Assembly: GCA_018993265.1 (NCBI GenBank)
Contig: JAGKSW010000040.1
Location: 1-64,000, forward strand
Direction: 5' to 3'
Length of the DNA: 64,000 nucleotides
Source of the DNA: Nostoc sp. TH1S01
GTDB lineage: Bacteria; Cyanobacteriota; Cyanobacteriia; Cyanobacteriales; Nostocaceae
Shown here: positions 18,523 to 28,219 of the stretch, one piece after another
Layout of the letters: every line of letters starts with the position of its first letter
Position numbering within the stretch: the stretch's first letter is position 1
Notes under the pieces: model-generated
What the model was told of the DNA's origin: nothing
The model's database searches: none
The model's input: only the letters and a program-made list of their open reading frames with translations
Translations under genes and position numbers: made by a program

Positions 18523-18853
18523 ACCTGAGTTCGGGATAAAGAAAGGGACAGGTAGTAAGCTGAAAATAACGTCAAATCCAGCACCTGTCCTATGTTTAGT
18601 TTAGAATCTTTGTTCTGCCATGTAGATGATTTCTGTAAGGCATTTGAAAGCTTATCGCGTAAACGCTCAATCATTGAAACCATTAATGACCAACTTAAAA
18701 ACATTTCTCAGATTGAGCATTCCAGACACCGTAGTCCTGTTAATTTTTGCGTTAACGTTCTGTGCGGATTAATTGCTTATTGCCATCAACCTAAAAAACC
18801 AACCCTTCAGATCGAATGCCTTTTATCTCAAACTGCTTAACCCGAACTCAGGT
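18523..18853 (+). mobile_element. 331-bp internally deleted IS982-family element (MITE-like)
   Basis: Terminal inverted repeats ACCTGAGTTCGGG(A/T)TAA run inward from 18523 and from 18853. Both ends are flanked by an identical 6-bp direct repeat TAGGTA (18517-18522 and 18854-18859), which I read as the target-site duplication. The interior holds only the two ends of an IS982-type transposase gene joined together. The element ends 76 bases after the last biosynthetic gene. Confidence 0.82.
18592..18840 (+). pseudogene. IS982-family transposase, in-frame internal deletion
   Basis: An 82-residue frame. The first 20 or so residues ([19 protein letters not shown]) match the N-terminus of IS982-family transposases. 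The rest ([20 protein letters not shown], then [19 protein letters not shown]) matches their C-terminus. Roughly 200 residues of the catalytic middle are missing, yet the fusion keeps the reading frame and the natural stop. It lies inside the 331-bp element and cannot be an active transposase. Confidence 0.8.
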
Positions 18854-18986
18854 TAGGTAAGGTGTGTATAAAGTAGTACGAGTAAACTAGATGAGGTATG
18901 CGGAGCGATCGCGGGTTGCGTGGAGGTAAGCAATCAGACATTGATGGTAAAGTCATTGTAAAAGTAGCAATATTGGCATAAAAAGC

Positions 18987-19200
18987 GTGAAACTCAAGCC
19001 GAAAATCACCATTGCTGAACACTTTGCACAAATGTCAGATCCACGAATAGACCGCACGAAGCGACACAAGTTAGATGAAGAATCAAATGAAATTACAGCA
19101 ATTCTAGAGTTATAAAAAGTGTTAAAACTATCGGGATATATTCTGACAATAGATGCAATAGGCTCTCAAAAAGAGATTGTAAAGTTAATTGTCCAGTAAT
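18987..19200 (+). pseudogene. ISAs1-family transposase relic
   Basis: A GTG-started frame reads VKLKPKITIAEHFAQMSDPR, then IDRTKRHKLDE, the N-terminus of ISAs1-family transposases. It jumps directly to SNEITAILEL (an internal segment) and stops. In the next frame it continues KVLKLSGYILTIDAIGSQKE, then IVKLIVQ, which is the conserved catalytic-Asp region. So there is an internal deletion and a frameshift, and the C-terminal half is absent. No terminal repeats are recognised. Confidence 0.75.
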
Positions 19201-19275
19201 TTTAGATATTTTAATTGACTTACCAATTATTATTAGCAATTAAGATGCATTCGCCCTGATTATTCATCACTTTGA

Positions 19276-21075
19276 TTAAAACAGTGAATACTGCATAGAG
19301 AAGTAGAATCCGTTTTCTTGGAGCGATCGCTTGTCTCCATCGACTGATATTAGTGGAATACCCCAATCTAAACGGGCAGAGAAGTTATTGCCTTGTTTCC
19401 ATAACAGCCCAAACCCCGCACCCACTAAGGTATTAGTCGAAGGATTGTTACCTTTGGTATTCCAGCCTTGACCGACATCAATAAATGGTGCTAGTTGTAA
19501 GACTCCTTGGATTTTGTTAGCACGCACAATCGGAAAGCGAAATTCTGAGGAAAACAAGAAGCCGCTATCTGTGAGTAATGTGTCTTGGCGATAACCCCGC
19601 ACACTTAGCTGTCCACCCAGTCCAAATTGCTCTAAAGGTACTAAGTTGTCTGCGGCTAGTTGTAAATCAGCCCTAGTTAAAAACAAGGTATCTGGTGCAA
19701 ATTGTCTAACCCATTGAGCCTGTCCTCGCCAACTAAAAAAGCGACTATCGGGAGCCTCATCACTCACGCTGGCTCCCAACCAATCGACTCCCACACTAAA
19801 TTGCGATCGCGCGGCGAAAACTTGTGTACTGCTGCGGTGGGTATACTCTTGGGTAAAGCGCAACGCAGAAATCTTGGTTTTACCATTCTCATCAGCACCA
19901 GGGGATAAAGGAAAGCCACCAATATCATCTAGACCAATTATTGTTTGACTTTCTTGGCGAGAGAACGATAGCCCCACCGCTAATTCTTGGGTTGGTTTTT
20001 GGAGTAATGGTTGACGAAATCCGAATTCGTAGGCGGTGCTATTTGACTGAATATCGAGAACGCTGAAAGGTTTTTCAATAACGTTGTTCCAGCCTTGGTT
20101 AACACTAAAAGATAAAACGCCGTTGTAAGCATTAACAGGCAATGTGTAACTAGCAGCGATTGTATTACTACCATTGGTATTGGTATAGCCTACACTTAAG
20201 GTATCCCCTAGGCCTAATAGATTGGCTTCTTGTACATCTATACCCCGGCGAAAACTGCCAACACTAGGCGATCGCCCGTTATCCAAGCTGACTGTACCTG
20301 TGAAGGTGTCGGCTTCTTCAACTTCGACACGTAAGATATTGGTTCCGGGAGTTGTACCAGTTTGCAATTCCGCAGAGATGTTTTTAATGCGTGAATCGAG
20401 TCGGAGTAGTTGCAGTTTTTCCAGTAAGCGTGGCACATTTAGAGGTTTTTTTGCACCAATGCGGATGCGATCGCGAATATAGTTGCTATTCAATCGCCGA
20501 TTACCCACGATTTTGATTTCTGGCAAACTACCTTCAACTACTTGAATTTTCACAACTCCTGCATCTAATGTTTGCGGTGAAATTATCGCCCCAGTAGTGA
20601 CATAGCCTTTATCGGTGTAGAACTTGCTGATGGCTTCTTTAACTTGTAATAACTCTGCAAAGGATATTTCCCTCCCGACAAAAGGGGCTGTAATCGGCGC
20701 AAAATCTTTTGGTGTAAATATTGTACTGCCAACAACTTCAATGCGCTCCACCCGGAATTTAAGATTCGGATCATCCTCTCCTGTAGTTGGCTGATCAGGT
20801 AATTCCACAGGCGGAAGTAATGGCTCTTGTTCTGATGGCTGTGGTAGCGCATCTGAAGGTAAGGGAGTCACAGGAATCTCTTCTATCCTTCCAGGTGGTA
20901 AGTTCTGGGGATTGGAAGTTTGAGCGCACACCTGATGAGAATTGCACAATAATGCTGTAATAATAAAGCCGAATGTGAAATTTTTCAGTATTGTTATGCG
21001 CGGTTTCCAAATCAGTTGATGTTTGTGTGTATGGCTAATTATCAATTTTGTCTTCACACTTAAATACCCACGCAT
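19276..21075 (-). CDS. Two-partner secretion outer-membrane transporter (ShlB/FhaC/TpsB family)
   Basis: A 599-residue Omp85-superfamily protein. A basic N-terminus and hydrophobic segment (about residues 32-50, ending near CAQT) form a signal peptide. A proline-rich linker to about 100 is followed by a POTRA domain (FRVERIEVVGSTIFTPKDF onward), a second POTRA-like region (PEIKIVGNRRLNSNYIRDRI), then a C-terminal 16-strand barrel ending in aromatic FYFSMQYSLF. It would export a TpsA-type passenger across the outer membrane. No haemagglutinin-like TpsA gene is in the window, so the partner is elsewhere or the gene is an orphan. It points away from the biosynthetic cluster. Confidence 0.88.
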   Translation of the reverse strand: MRGYLSVKTKLIISHTHKHQLIWKPRITILKNFTFGFIITALLCNSHQVCAQTSNPQNLPPGRIEEIPVTPLPSDALPQPSEQEPLLPPVELPDQPTTGEDDPNLKFRVERIEVVGSTIFTPKDFAPITAPFVGREISFAELLQVKEAISKFYTDKGYVTTGAIISPQTLDAGVVKIQVVEGSLPEIKIVGNRRLNSNYIRDRIRIGAKKPLNVPRLLEKLQLLRLDSRIKNISAELQTGTTPGTNILRVEVEEADTFTGTVSLDNGRSPSVGSFRRGIDVQEANLLGLGDTLSVGYTNTNGSNTIAASYTLPVNAYNGVLSFSVNQGWNNVIEKPFSVLDIQSNSTAYEFGFRQPLLQKPTQELAVGLSFSRQESQTIIGLDDIGGFPLSPGADENGKTKISALRFTQEYTHRSSTQVFAARSQFSVGVDWLGASVSDEAPDSRFFSWRGQAQWVRQFAPDTLFLTRADLQLAADNLVPLEQFGLGGQLSVRGYRQDTLLTDSGFLFSSEFRFPIVRANKIQGVLQLAPFIDVGQGWNTKGNNPSTNTLVGAGFGLLWKQGNNFSARLDWGIPLISVDGDKRSLQENGFYFSMQYSLF

Positions 21076-21864
21076 AAATATTGAGTCAGTTGTTTAGGTG
21101 AGCAAAATCACCGTTGTTCTTAACTGATAAGAGTTAACTTACCTATTGATGTAACGAGTATCATATCTATCCAAAATTAAGCTTTATTTTTTACAGTTGC
21201 CGACAGTGTAAATACTGTTTTTTATTGCTAGAAAACTTTAATTCCGCATGATTACATACAATTAAGCTACAAAAATCGTCTAATTTCGCCAATACTTTCC
21301 TCGCCTCTATAAACTCCTTTCTACTTGCCATTTCACAGATTTATTTGAGTCTTATCCTAGTCATGCAAAACACGTAAAAACATGATATTTGCTGCTTGTA
21401 TTAATGAGTAAGTGTCGATTTTGCCTGATTCAGTGTAGTGTTGACAAAAATAGATACATTGCCACAATGACAATATCGGCGTTGCGTAAGTCCTATATTA
21501 ATAAGCAATTTATTCATCCTAGCGTTTTACCAAAAAAATAAATTGCTATTTATTTGCTCATTTTTAACGAATATTAATCTTCTATTAACCTCTATACTTA
21601 TAGAAAAAAATAGTTGTCGTTAATTATGATTCAACAAATTGTTAATATCGAGTCTAACTTTGATATTATTAAAATTTTTAAATTTAAAAAAATATTTGTT
21701 AAATTAATACTAAAAAAAATGTAATTCTAGTATTATTTATTATGATGAAATCGAAAATCCAAGTTAATTAAATTCTTATAAAAAGCTAGAAATGTGATTG
21801 GAGAATATTTTGAACTTAGGATTAAGGATTATTAAAAGAATATTAACTTCTGCAACAGGCATAT
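21076..21864. other. 789-bp AT-rich intergenic region
   Basis: This lies between two divergently transcribed genes and must hold both promoters. It is AT-rich, especially at 21540-21780 with runs of A and T. It contains one copy of the TGCGTAAGTCCT word (about 21484) that forms inverted repeats elsewhere. No open frame of interest, tRNA or clear terminator is seen. Confidence 0.5.
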
Positions 21865-23145
21865 ATGAGCAAAGCCAATGGTAAAACAAGTTTGTTGCAA
21901 AAGCAACTATGGCAGCGCGAAAGACGAGCGATCGCATTTTTATCTTGTTTGAACTATCGCTCTGGAGAACTATCTAGTTACTTACAAAGCATTGCCTGTG
22001 GAGTCAGCGAATTATTAGAAGTAGATTGGTCAGTTGTGACCGTTTGCCAAAAAGGTTTTGAGAGAGTACTAGCCAGTAGTATTGATATGGGTAAAGGTGA
22101 ACATATCTATTCACTACATGGTTTACTCACTGGTACAGTGATCGAAATTGGTCGCCCTTTAGCCGTAGAAGATGCAGTAAAAAATCCAGAGTATGGGCAG
22201 ATTCCTGAAGGTTACTATGCTTATTTAGGCATACCATTAAAAACCGCAGAAGGAAAAGTAATTGGTACTATCTGCTCTTTTCATCGTCAGCAACGAGAGT
22301 TTACAAAAGCAGAAATTCAAGTTGCTGAAGTATTTGCAGAACGTGCAGCTACAGCAATTGATAATTATTATCTCTACCAACAACAGTGCCAATTTAACCA
22401 AATTTTAGAGTCTGAAGTAGAGAAACGCACAGCCGAACTGCGAACCGCCCAAGCCAAACTAGTAGAACAAGAACGTTTAGCAGCAATTGGCGAATTTGCT
22501 GCCATGATTGTGCATGAAATTCGTAATCCCTTAACAACAATGATTATGGGATTGAATTTCTTCAAAAAAACTATTTTAAACCCAGCCGCAAAAGAGCGAT
22601 TATCGTTAGCACTGAGCGAAGCCACTCGGCTAGAAAATTTGTTGAGTGAAATTTTGCTTTACGCTAAACCTCAAGTGTTGCAACTGAATGAATTAGATAT
22701 CAATGAATTCATCCAAGAGTTACGGAAATTAATCGAGGAAATGCCAGAAGCAGTTGCACGCAAAATCGAATTTATCCCTAGCCCACATCCAATCAAAATT
22801 TTAGGAGATAAAGACAAGCTCAAACAAGTATTTATTAATATTGTGCGTAATGCTTGTGAAGCAGTTCCTCCAGGAGATGTGATTATTTGGGAAGTGAAAT
22901 CTTTATCTTCAAATCAAGTTAGTATTAATGTTTGTAATGGTGGTGAGCCAATTCCGCCAGAAATTCTTGGTAAATTAACTCAGCCATTCTTCTCCACAAA
23001 ATCTAACGGTACTGGCTTGGGATTAGCAATTACTAAACGCATAGTCAATGCTCATGGTGGGGAATTGTCTATTCATTCTGATGCAGCATCAGGTACTACT
23101 GTTACAGTGCAATTACCTGTGGTGACTGTGCGGAAAATGGGGTGA
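21865..23145 (+). CDS. GAF-domain sensor histidine kinase
   Basis: A 426-residue soluble kinase. An N-terminal GAF domain at about residues 25-170 is followed by a coiled linker (about 175-205), a HisKA dimerisation domain with phospho-acceptor His217 in IVHEIRNPL, and a HATPase_c domain with N box NIVRNACEAV, an F-box FFSTK and G box GTGLGLAITKRIV. No membrane segment, so the signal is cytoplasmic, perhaps redox, light or a small ligand via GAF. No response regulator gene is adjacent, as is common in cyanobacteria. It is divergent from the outer-membrane transporter gene. Confidence 0.92.
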   Translation: MSKANGKTSLLQKQLWQRERRAIAFLSCLNYRSGELSSYLQSIACGVSELLEVDWSVVTVCQKGFERVLASSIDMGKGEHIYSLHGLLTGTVIEIGRPLAVEDAVKNPEYGQIPEGYYAYLGIPLKTAEGKVIGTICSFHRQQREFTKAEIQVAEVFAERAATAIDNYYLYQQQCQFNQILESEVEKRTAELRTAQAKLVEQERLAAIGEFAAMIVHEIRNPLTTMIMGLNFFKKTILNPAAKERLSLALSEATRLENLLSEILLYAKPQVLQLNELDINEFIQELRKLIEEMPEAVARKIEFIPSPHPIKILGDKDKLKQVFINIVRNACEAVPPGDVIIWEVKSLSSNQVSINVCNGGEPIPPEILGKLTQPFFSTKSNGTGLGLAITKRIVNAHGGELSIHSDAASGTTVTVQLPVVTVRKMG

Positions 23146-23606
23146 AATTAAGTCAAAAGTTAAAAGTTAAAAGTCAAAAATTATCTGAATTTTAACTTTT
23201 CCGTAGGGGTATAGGTGTTCAAAATCCTGATACCCTATCTCAACAACTAAATTTGTGTCAGTCCCAGGGCGGCCGCATCATGTCAATAAGGCTAGACCAT
23301 TCTCAATAGTCTCAAAAATAATCGCATTAAGCCATACTTATTGACAAAGATTTTAGCGATCGCTTTGAGGTTTGGACAGTGGTTCAAATGATAAATGCTG
23401 ATTTTTTCGTTGATTCTCAATTTCAGTAGTCACTAAGTATACTTTAGATGCGTTCGCCCAGGTGTCAGTCCTAAGAGTAATTTCAGACTTTGCTGGTATG
23501 GTTTATGATTACGCAAAGGTGGGAAATTCAAAACCCTTACACCCCTAAACCCTAAAACCCTACTAAGTCCTATTTGTGAGTATCTAGTTTGAGGTGAGGA
23601 CAATTG
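23146..23606. other. Intergenic region with heptanucleotide repeat
   Basis: 461 bp. At 23155-23182 four 7-bp units of the type AAAAGTT/C form an STRR-like array just after the kinase stop. One HIP1 site lies near 23358. No gene is seen. The right end carries GAGG ribosome sites for the ABC exporter. Confidence 0.6.
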
Positions 23607-25376
23607 GTGCAACAACCAGAACTGCGGCAAAATTCACCGATGCGGTCAATTCAACGCGTGTTGAATATTTTAGGTAATTACCGTTGGACTTCTTTGGGAG
23701 CCTTGATGAGTCTCTTACTATTAACAGTTGCAAATGCTGTAACTCCACAATTATTTCGGTGGGGAATTGATCAAGGCATTGCACCGCGCAACTTACAGAT
23801 AGTACTTTACAGTGCGGCTTGGATGGTAGTAGCAGCGATCGCACGGGGTTTATTTAACTTTGGTCAAAGCTATTTAGCAGAAGCCGCATCTCAAGGTGTG
23901 GCTTATGATTTACGCAACAAGATTTTCAGCAAAATTCAAAATTTGAGTTTTAGCTATCATGACCAATCGCAGACTTCCCAACTATTAACCCGTGTCACCA
24001 GCGACATTGAGCAAATTCGCACCTTTGTCGGGACTAGCTTGATTCAGGTGATTGGGGGATTGGTGACATTGGTGAGTATTGCCGTGATTTTGCTAGTGAT
24101 GAACTGGCAACTTGCTTTAATTACCTTGTCGGTAGTACCCATCTCTGCATGGTTGATGGCACGGTTTGTGAATCGGAATAACAAACTGTTTGGGCAAATA
24201 CAACAGCAATTAGGTAATCTAAATGCAGTCTTGCAAGAGAATTTGCTAGGGATACGCGTAGTTAAAGCCTTTGTGCGAGAGTCGGCAGAAAAATCGCGTT
24301 ACACCACCTTGAACGATGCCCTCGTCACTGCAAATATGCAGACAATTCGTGGTATTCGCAACACATTCCCCTTTATATTTTTACTGAGTAATTTGGTGAC
24401 ACTGGCAGTGTTTGGCTATGGGGGAGTGCAGGTAATTGGTGGTAGCTTTTCCGTGGGCGAATTGGTGGCGTTTAACTCCTATTTAGTGTTAGTTTTCCAA
24501 CCAATATTATTAATTGGATTTGCAGCCCCAGCGATCGCGCAAGCCGCCGCCTCGGCTGAACGAGTTTTTGAAGTAGTCGATGCCGCAGTGGAAATCCGCG
24601 ATCGCCCGAATGCTATGTTATTTGATACTTGCGGTGGCAGAATTACCTTTGAAAACGTTTCCTTTCGCTATCCGGGAGCCACAACCGAAGCACTGAAAAA
24701 TGTGTCTTTTGAAACCAAGCCCAAAGAGTTAATTGCTGTTTTGGGGATGACAGGTTCCGGTAAAAGCACAATTATGAACTTGATTCCGCGCTTTTATGAT
24801 GTGACTGGAGGAGCCATTCGCATTGATGGGCGGGATGTGCGAGATTTTACACTGCAAAGTTTGCGATCGCATATTGGTATAGTATTTCAAGAAACTACTT
24901 TGTTCTCTGGTACTATCCGCGAGAATATTGCCTACGCTAAACCCAACGCCAGCTTAGAACAGGTAATAGAAGTAGCAAAAACTGCCCAAATTCATGATTT
25001 TATTACTAGCTTGCCTGATGGCTACGACACAATTGTGGGTGAGCGTGGTGTTGGTTTATCTGGCGGACAAAAGCAACGGATTGCGATCGCCCGTACCTTA
25101 CTCACCGATTACAGTATTCTAATTTTGGATGATAGTACCTCTGCGGTTGATGCGAAAACTGCGGCGCAAATTCAAGCTGAACTAGATGATTTAATGCAGC
25201 AAAAAGCTTGTGTCACCTTTGTGGTGGCGCAACGCATTAGTACTGTTAAAAATGCCGATCGCATTTTGTTAATCGATAAAGGGCAATTAGTAGCCCAAGG
25301 AACCCATGAAGAATTAATGCAAACCAGTCCACTTTACGGCGCAATTTTGGAATCTCAAATCAAGGGCGTTGCATAA
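23607..25376 (+). CDS. Heterodimeric ABC exporter subunit with degenerate catalytic site
   Basis: A 589-residue half-transporter: a six-helix membrane domain (about residues 20-310) and an ATPase domain (about 340-585). Walker A is GMTGSGKST, the signature LSGGQKQR is canonical, but Walker B reads LILDDSTS, so the catalytic Glu is Asp. That substitution marks the degenerate partner of heterodimeric exporters such as TM287/288 and BmrC/BmrD. The complementary subunit (normal Glu, altered signature LSQGQ) is encoded at 34145-35926 on the same strand. A GTG at 23607 with GAGG 7 bases upstream is the best start; TTG at 23604 and ATG at 23640 are alternatives. Substrate unknown; drugs or lipids are typical for the group. 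Confidence 0.88.
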   Translation: MQQPELRQNSPMRSIQRVLNILGNYRWTSLGALMSLLLLTVANAVTPQLFRWGIDQGIAPRNLQIVLYSAAWMVVAAIARGLFNFGQSYLAEAASQGVAYDLRNKIFSKIQNLSFSYHDQSQTSQLLTRVTSDIEQIRTFVGTSLIQVIGGLVTLVSIAVILLVMNWQLALITLSVVPISAWLMARFVNRNNKLFGQIQQQLGNLNAVLQENLLGIRVVKAFVRESAEKSRYTTLNDALVTANMQTIRGIRNTFPFIFLLSNLVTLAVFGYGGVQVIGGSFSVGELVAFNSYLVLVFQPILLIGFAAPAIAQAAASAERVFEVVDAAVEIRDRPNAMLFDTCGGRITFENVSFRYPGATTEALKNVSFETKPKELIAVLGMTGSGKSTIMNLIPRFYDVTGGAIRIDGRDVRDFTLQSLRSHIGIVFQETTLFSGTIRENIAYAKPNASLEQVIEVAKTAQIHDFITSLPDGYDTIVGERGVGLSGGQKQRIAIARTLLTDYSILILDDSTSAVDAKTAAQIQAELDDLMQQKACVTFVVAQRISTVKNADRILLIDKGQLVAQGTHEELMQTSPLYGAILESQIKGVA

Positions 25377-25477
25377 ATGCTGCATGAAATTATAAAATTC
25401 TACTCTTAAAACTCTTGCTCTTTGCGCCTTTGCGTGAGACAAAAATCATCGCCTTAATCAGCAATGGGAAAACCTTT

Positions 25478-25809
25478 ATGCCTTATAGTAAATTTACTCT
25501 GAGTAAAGCTGTAGAAGATTTTCAACTGACGATTGTTGAAGGCGATCGCTTTTTACCAGAGATTTCCCCAGTAAACCCGACTTCTTTGCTCAAAGATACC
25601 TTGAAATAAACCTTACCTTGGGCTGTTGCAGTGGGTAGTGAAAAAGCGCGTTCTGAAGGCATTATCAATCCCGTATTGTTAGAAGTCAAACGCCAGCTTC
25701 ATGGACAAATTAGCGTCTTTTCCGGCGAAGAGTTCAACGTACAGCCAGAGTTTGATTTGACAGGTTATGTCGATTTTCTGATTAGTCGCTCTCCAGAGCA
25801 ATTGTATAT
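25478..25809 (+). pseudogene. Broken cyanobacterial hypothetical gene, truncated by IS5 element
   Basis: Starts MPYSKFTLSKAVEDFQLTIV, a conserved cyanobacterial unknown family of about 200 residues as I recall it. A TAA at 25607-25609 interrupts the frame where a sense codon is expected (LKDTLK-stop-TLPWAVAVGS), and the same frame continues to DFLISRSPEQLYI. It then runs into the left end of the IS5-family element, and the C-terminal half is not found on the other side. So it carries two independent disabling lesions. Confidence 0.75.
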
Positions 25810-26833
25810 TAGACTTGTCGCTTAATAAGGTAGAGTAACGATGAGCAACTCGAATAAGACAGAAAAATGCTAAACATCAATCGGGTGTTGAAAGAAGACC
25901 GTCTGCTGAGGGCATTTACTGGGCTAAACCGTAAGGCATTCGATGAATTATCGCAAGGCTTTGAAAACATAATCAACCAAGAGGCGATCGCCAAAAGCCA
26001 AAAGCCTCGGAAACGGTCTGTAGGTGGGGGTAGAAAGCCTCGATTGCAGCGAGTAGAAGATCAGCTATTTTTCATATTGTTCTACTTCAAGTGCTATCCC
26101 ACCTTTGATGTAGCAGGAGTCCTGTTTGACTTACACCGAAGTCGGGCACACCGTTGGATGTTAAGACTACAACCATTGCTAGAGACTGTCCTAGGAAAGA
26201 AAATGGTATTACCCGAACGGAAATTGGAAAGTGTAGAAGAGTTTATTGCACGGTTTCCAGATGCTAAGGAAGTGATGATTGATGGTACAGAACGTCCCAT
26301 TCAACGTCCTAAAGACCAGGAAAAGCAGAAAAGTCATTATTCAGGTAAAAAAAAGCGCCATACTCGTAAACACCTGGTAATGTCAGATCAAGATAAACGG
26401 GTGCTAGTGCTATCAAAAGCAAAGGAAGGTAAGATTCATGATAAAAGACAGTTAGATGCAGAAAAATTAGTCGATTGTGTTCCAGATGAAGTCCCGATTC
26501 ATGTAGATTTAGGCTTTCAGGGATTACAAAAAGAATTTGTCAACATTAAAATTCCCGACAAAAAACCCAGAGGCAAAGAACTAACTGAACAACAAAAACA
26601 ATCCAATCGAGAAACAAAGTAGCGAGCGCGTTAAATGTGAACACACAATATCAGGTATTAAGAGATACAAAGCTGTCACAGCAGTATACAGAAATCGTAT
26701 TCGTGATTTGGATGATCGCTTCATGCTGACTGCTGCTGGTCTGTGGAATTTCTACTTGATGGCTGCTTAGATTACTCAGTGAAATCCAGAATGCGATTTC
26801 ATCATTTTTTCTTCTTATTTAGCGACAAGTCTA
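25810..26833 (+). mobile_element. IS5-family insertion sequence, about 1.02 kb
   Basis: Inverted ends match for about 20 bp with one mismatch: TAGACTTGTCGCT onward at 25810-25829, and its complement at 26814-26833. A 3-bp ATT repeat flanks the AGACTTGTC ends on both sides. It carries one transposase gene, frameshifted near its end. The insertion lies between the remains of two other genes and forms the left part of the debris that separates the two ABC exporter genes. Confidence 0.8.
25867..26770 (+). pseudogene. IS5-family DDE transposase, C-terminal frameshift
   Basis: The first frame gives 251 residues (25867-26622) with catalytic Asp139 (VMIDGTERPIQ) and Asp214 (HVDLGFQG). It stops after SNRETK. 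One frame over, the sequence continues SSERVKCEHTISGIKRYKAV through DDRFMLTAAGLWNFYLMAA to a stop at 26768-26770, which is the normal family C-terminus including the last catalytic Glu (CEHTI). The frameshift near 26620 therefore removes the third acidic residue from the main product. Programmed frameshifting exists in this family but not usually at this point, so I call it inactive. Confidence 0.75.
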
Positions 26834-26841
26834 TTATTCAA

Positions 26842-27000
26842 TTGCTTGCCCAAAGCCTGACTGAACCCAATCACAACACCCACCCAGACGAACCAAGTAA
26901 ACTTTCAGAATTTTTCCGTCAATCCCCACTAGCTGAAGTAAGCGTTGAATTGGACTTTAGCCGCGATCGCAGTTTACCCCGCGATGACTTGAGGCTATGA
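26842..27000 (+). pseudogene. VapB-type antitoxin remnant
   Basis: The frame reads LLAQSLTEPNHNTHPDEPSK, then LSEFFRQSPLAEVSVELDFSRDRSLPRDDLRL, the C-terminal toxin-binding tail of cyanobacterial VapB/Phd-like antitoxins. No convincing start codon with a ribosome site is left; the IS5 element ends 9 bases before. The stop codon overlaps the ATG of the following toxin fragment (ATGA), the normal arrangement of vapBC pairs. Confidence 0.6.
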
Positions 27001-27068
27001 ATTTTCTCCTTGATACCTGCCTGATTTCTGAAATTGTTGCCAAACACCCAAATCAAAATTCCACATAA
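26997..27068 (+). pseudogene. VapC (PIN-domain) toxin fragment
   Basis: MNFLLDTCLISEIVAKHPNQ, then NST and stop: the first 23 residues of a PIN-domain ribonuclease, including the first active-site Asp (LLDTC). The remaining 100 or so residues are missing and the next gene converges from the other strand 8 bases later. This marks a deletion joint at the left edge of the HIP1-free island. Confidence 0.7.
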
Positions 27069-27075
27069 GTTTACA

Positions 27076-28047
27076 TTAAAATTCTTCACCATCTCCTGAT
27101 AAATACAATTTTTTGATATTCGATTGAGGCACATCTACAGATAAATCATCTTCCTGATTGTTAATTCCCCTTTCAGCCTCTCGTTCTCGGATTGTTTTTA
27201 CCTCTGCCAATCTCGCAGATGCGGGAATGTCGCCCTTTTTTTCATCGTAGAGGCTAAACCAGGGGAACCCATAATCGGTATAAGTCTGAGCGCTAATTGG
27301 TGTTGGAGGTGGTTCAAGACCAGTTATCTCTCGGTATTTTTCGCTATTGACAATATAGACAAAAATAGAGCCGTAATTTTCGAGATCCCAAGTTTCCATA
27401 CCATACTCGTCAGGATAAATTTTTTGTTGCATCTTACCTCCTGCCCCAAGTCCCATTTCATATTCGCCTGAACTTGTGATCGATACCGATTCCAGTAATA
27501 TTTCTGGCTCAGGTGGTGGCTGGTCGGGAAATTTACCCGGTTTGGGTTCATAGACTAGAATTTGAATTCCACCAAATTTCTCTACCCCAGTTACTTGAGC
27601 TTCAATTGTATCTCCTAAACCCAGAGGGGTAGCAACAAATTGACGGATAACACCTTCCCCAACATTAATACCATCTAACCAAGGTTGGTCTGGACAAACA
27701 ATATAATCTTGTGGATCATCATGCAGTTTTTTATCCCATACTTCACCAGAGATTGCATTGATATTACCAACCCCAATTTTAACTGCGTTTGGCTTCCAAT
27801 CTGCCCCGTTAAAGCAAAGCCATAGCGCTTCTCGTTGATACATGGGAATGAAGAAGCTATTTGGCTTGTTCCAATGTTCTGGGACGCGATCTAGATAGTC
27901 AGCAACACGGTTAACTAGAAACTCACCCAATCCTGGCGGGAGTGGATAGATTTTATCGTCATCAGGAATTCTTAATGTTCGTTGAAACTCAACTGAAAAC
28001 CTTTCGCCAATAGCTATTCTATAATCTTCTACAGAAATATTTAACAT
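27076..28047 (-). CDS. Hypothetical protein (unknown family)
   Basis: A 323-residue acidic protein I do not recognise. It has no signal peptide or membrane helix. Notable are a proline-rich strip (PGKFPDQPPPEPE), a Gly-rich SSGEYEMGLGAGGK and aromatic-rich middle (MYQREALWLCFNGADWKPN). The ATG at 28047 has AGAGG 6 bases upstream; a TTG 15 bases earlier is a less likely start. It is the last of six - strand genes in the island and lies 255 bases downstream of the protease gene. A hairpin between the two suggests partly separate transcripts. Function unknown. Confidence 0.6.
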   Translation of the reverse strand: MLNISVEDYRIAIGERFSVEFQRTLRIPDDDKIYPLPPGLGEFLVNRVADYLDRVPEHWNKPNSFFIPMYQREALWLCFNGADWKPNAVKIGVGNINAISGEVWDKKLHDDPQDYIVCPDQPWLDGINVGEGVIRQFVATPLGLGDTIEAQVTGVEKFGGIQILVYEPKPGKFPDQPPPEPEILLESVSITSSGEYEMGLGAGGKMQQKIYPDEYGMETWDLENYGSIFVYIVNSEKYREITGLEPPPTPISAQTYTDYGFPWFSLYDEKKGDIPASARLAEVKTIREREAERGINNQEDDLSVDVPQSNIKKLYLSGDGEEF

Positions 28048-28219
28048 AGTAACCTCTAACAAAACTTATTCTCTTAATTTTAAGAAAAAATATCTAAAAA
28101 AATAGTGTAAATAAATTGAAGTGTGTAATTTTAAAAATTTTTTTTAAACACTTAATGTTTGCTTCTACTCGGACGCTTCTCTTGCTACAGTATACGCCTT
28201 TGTGTAAATACTAAAACAT

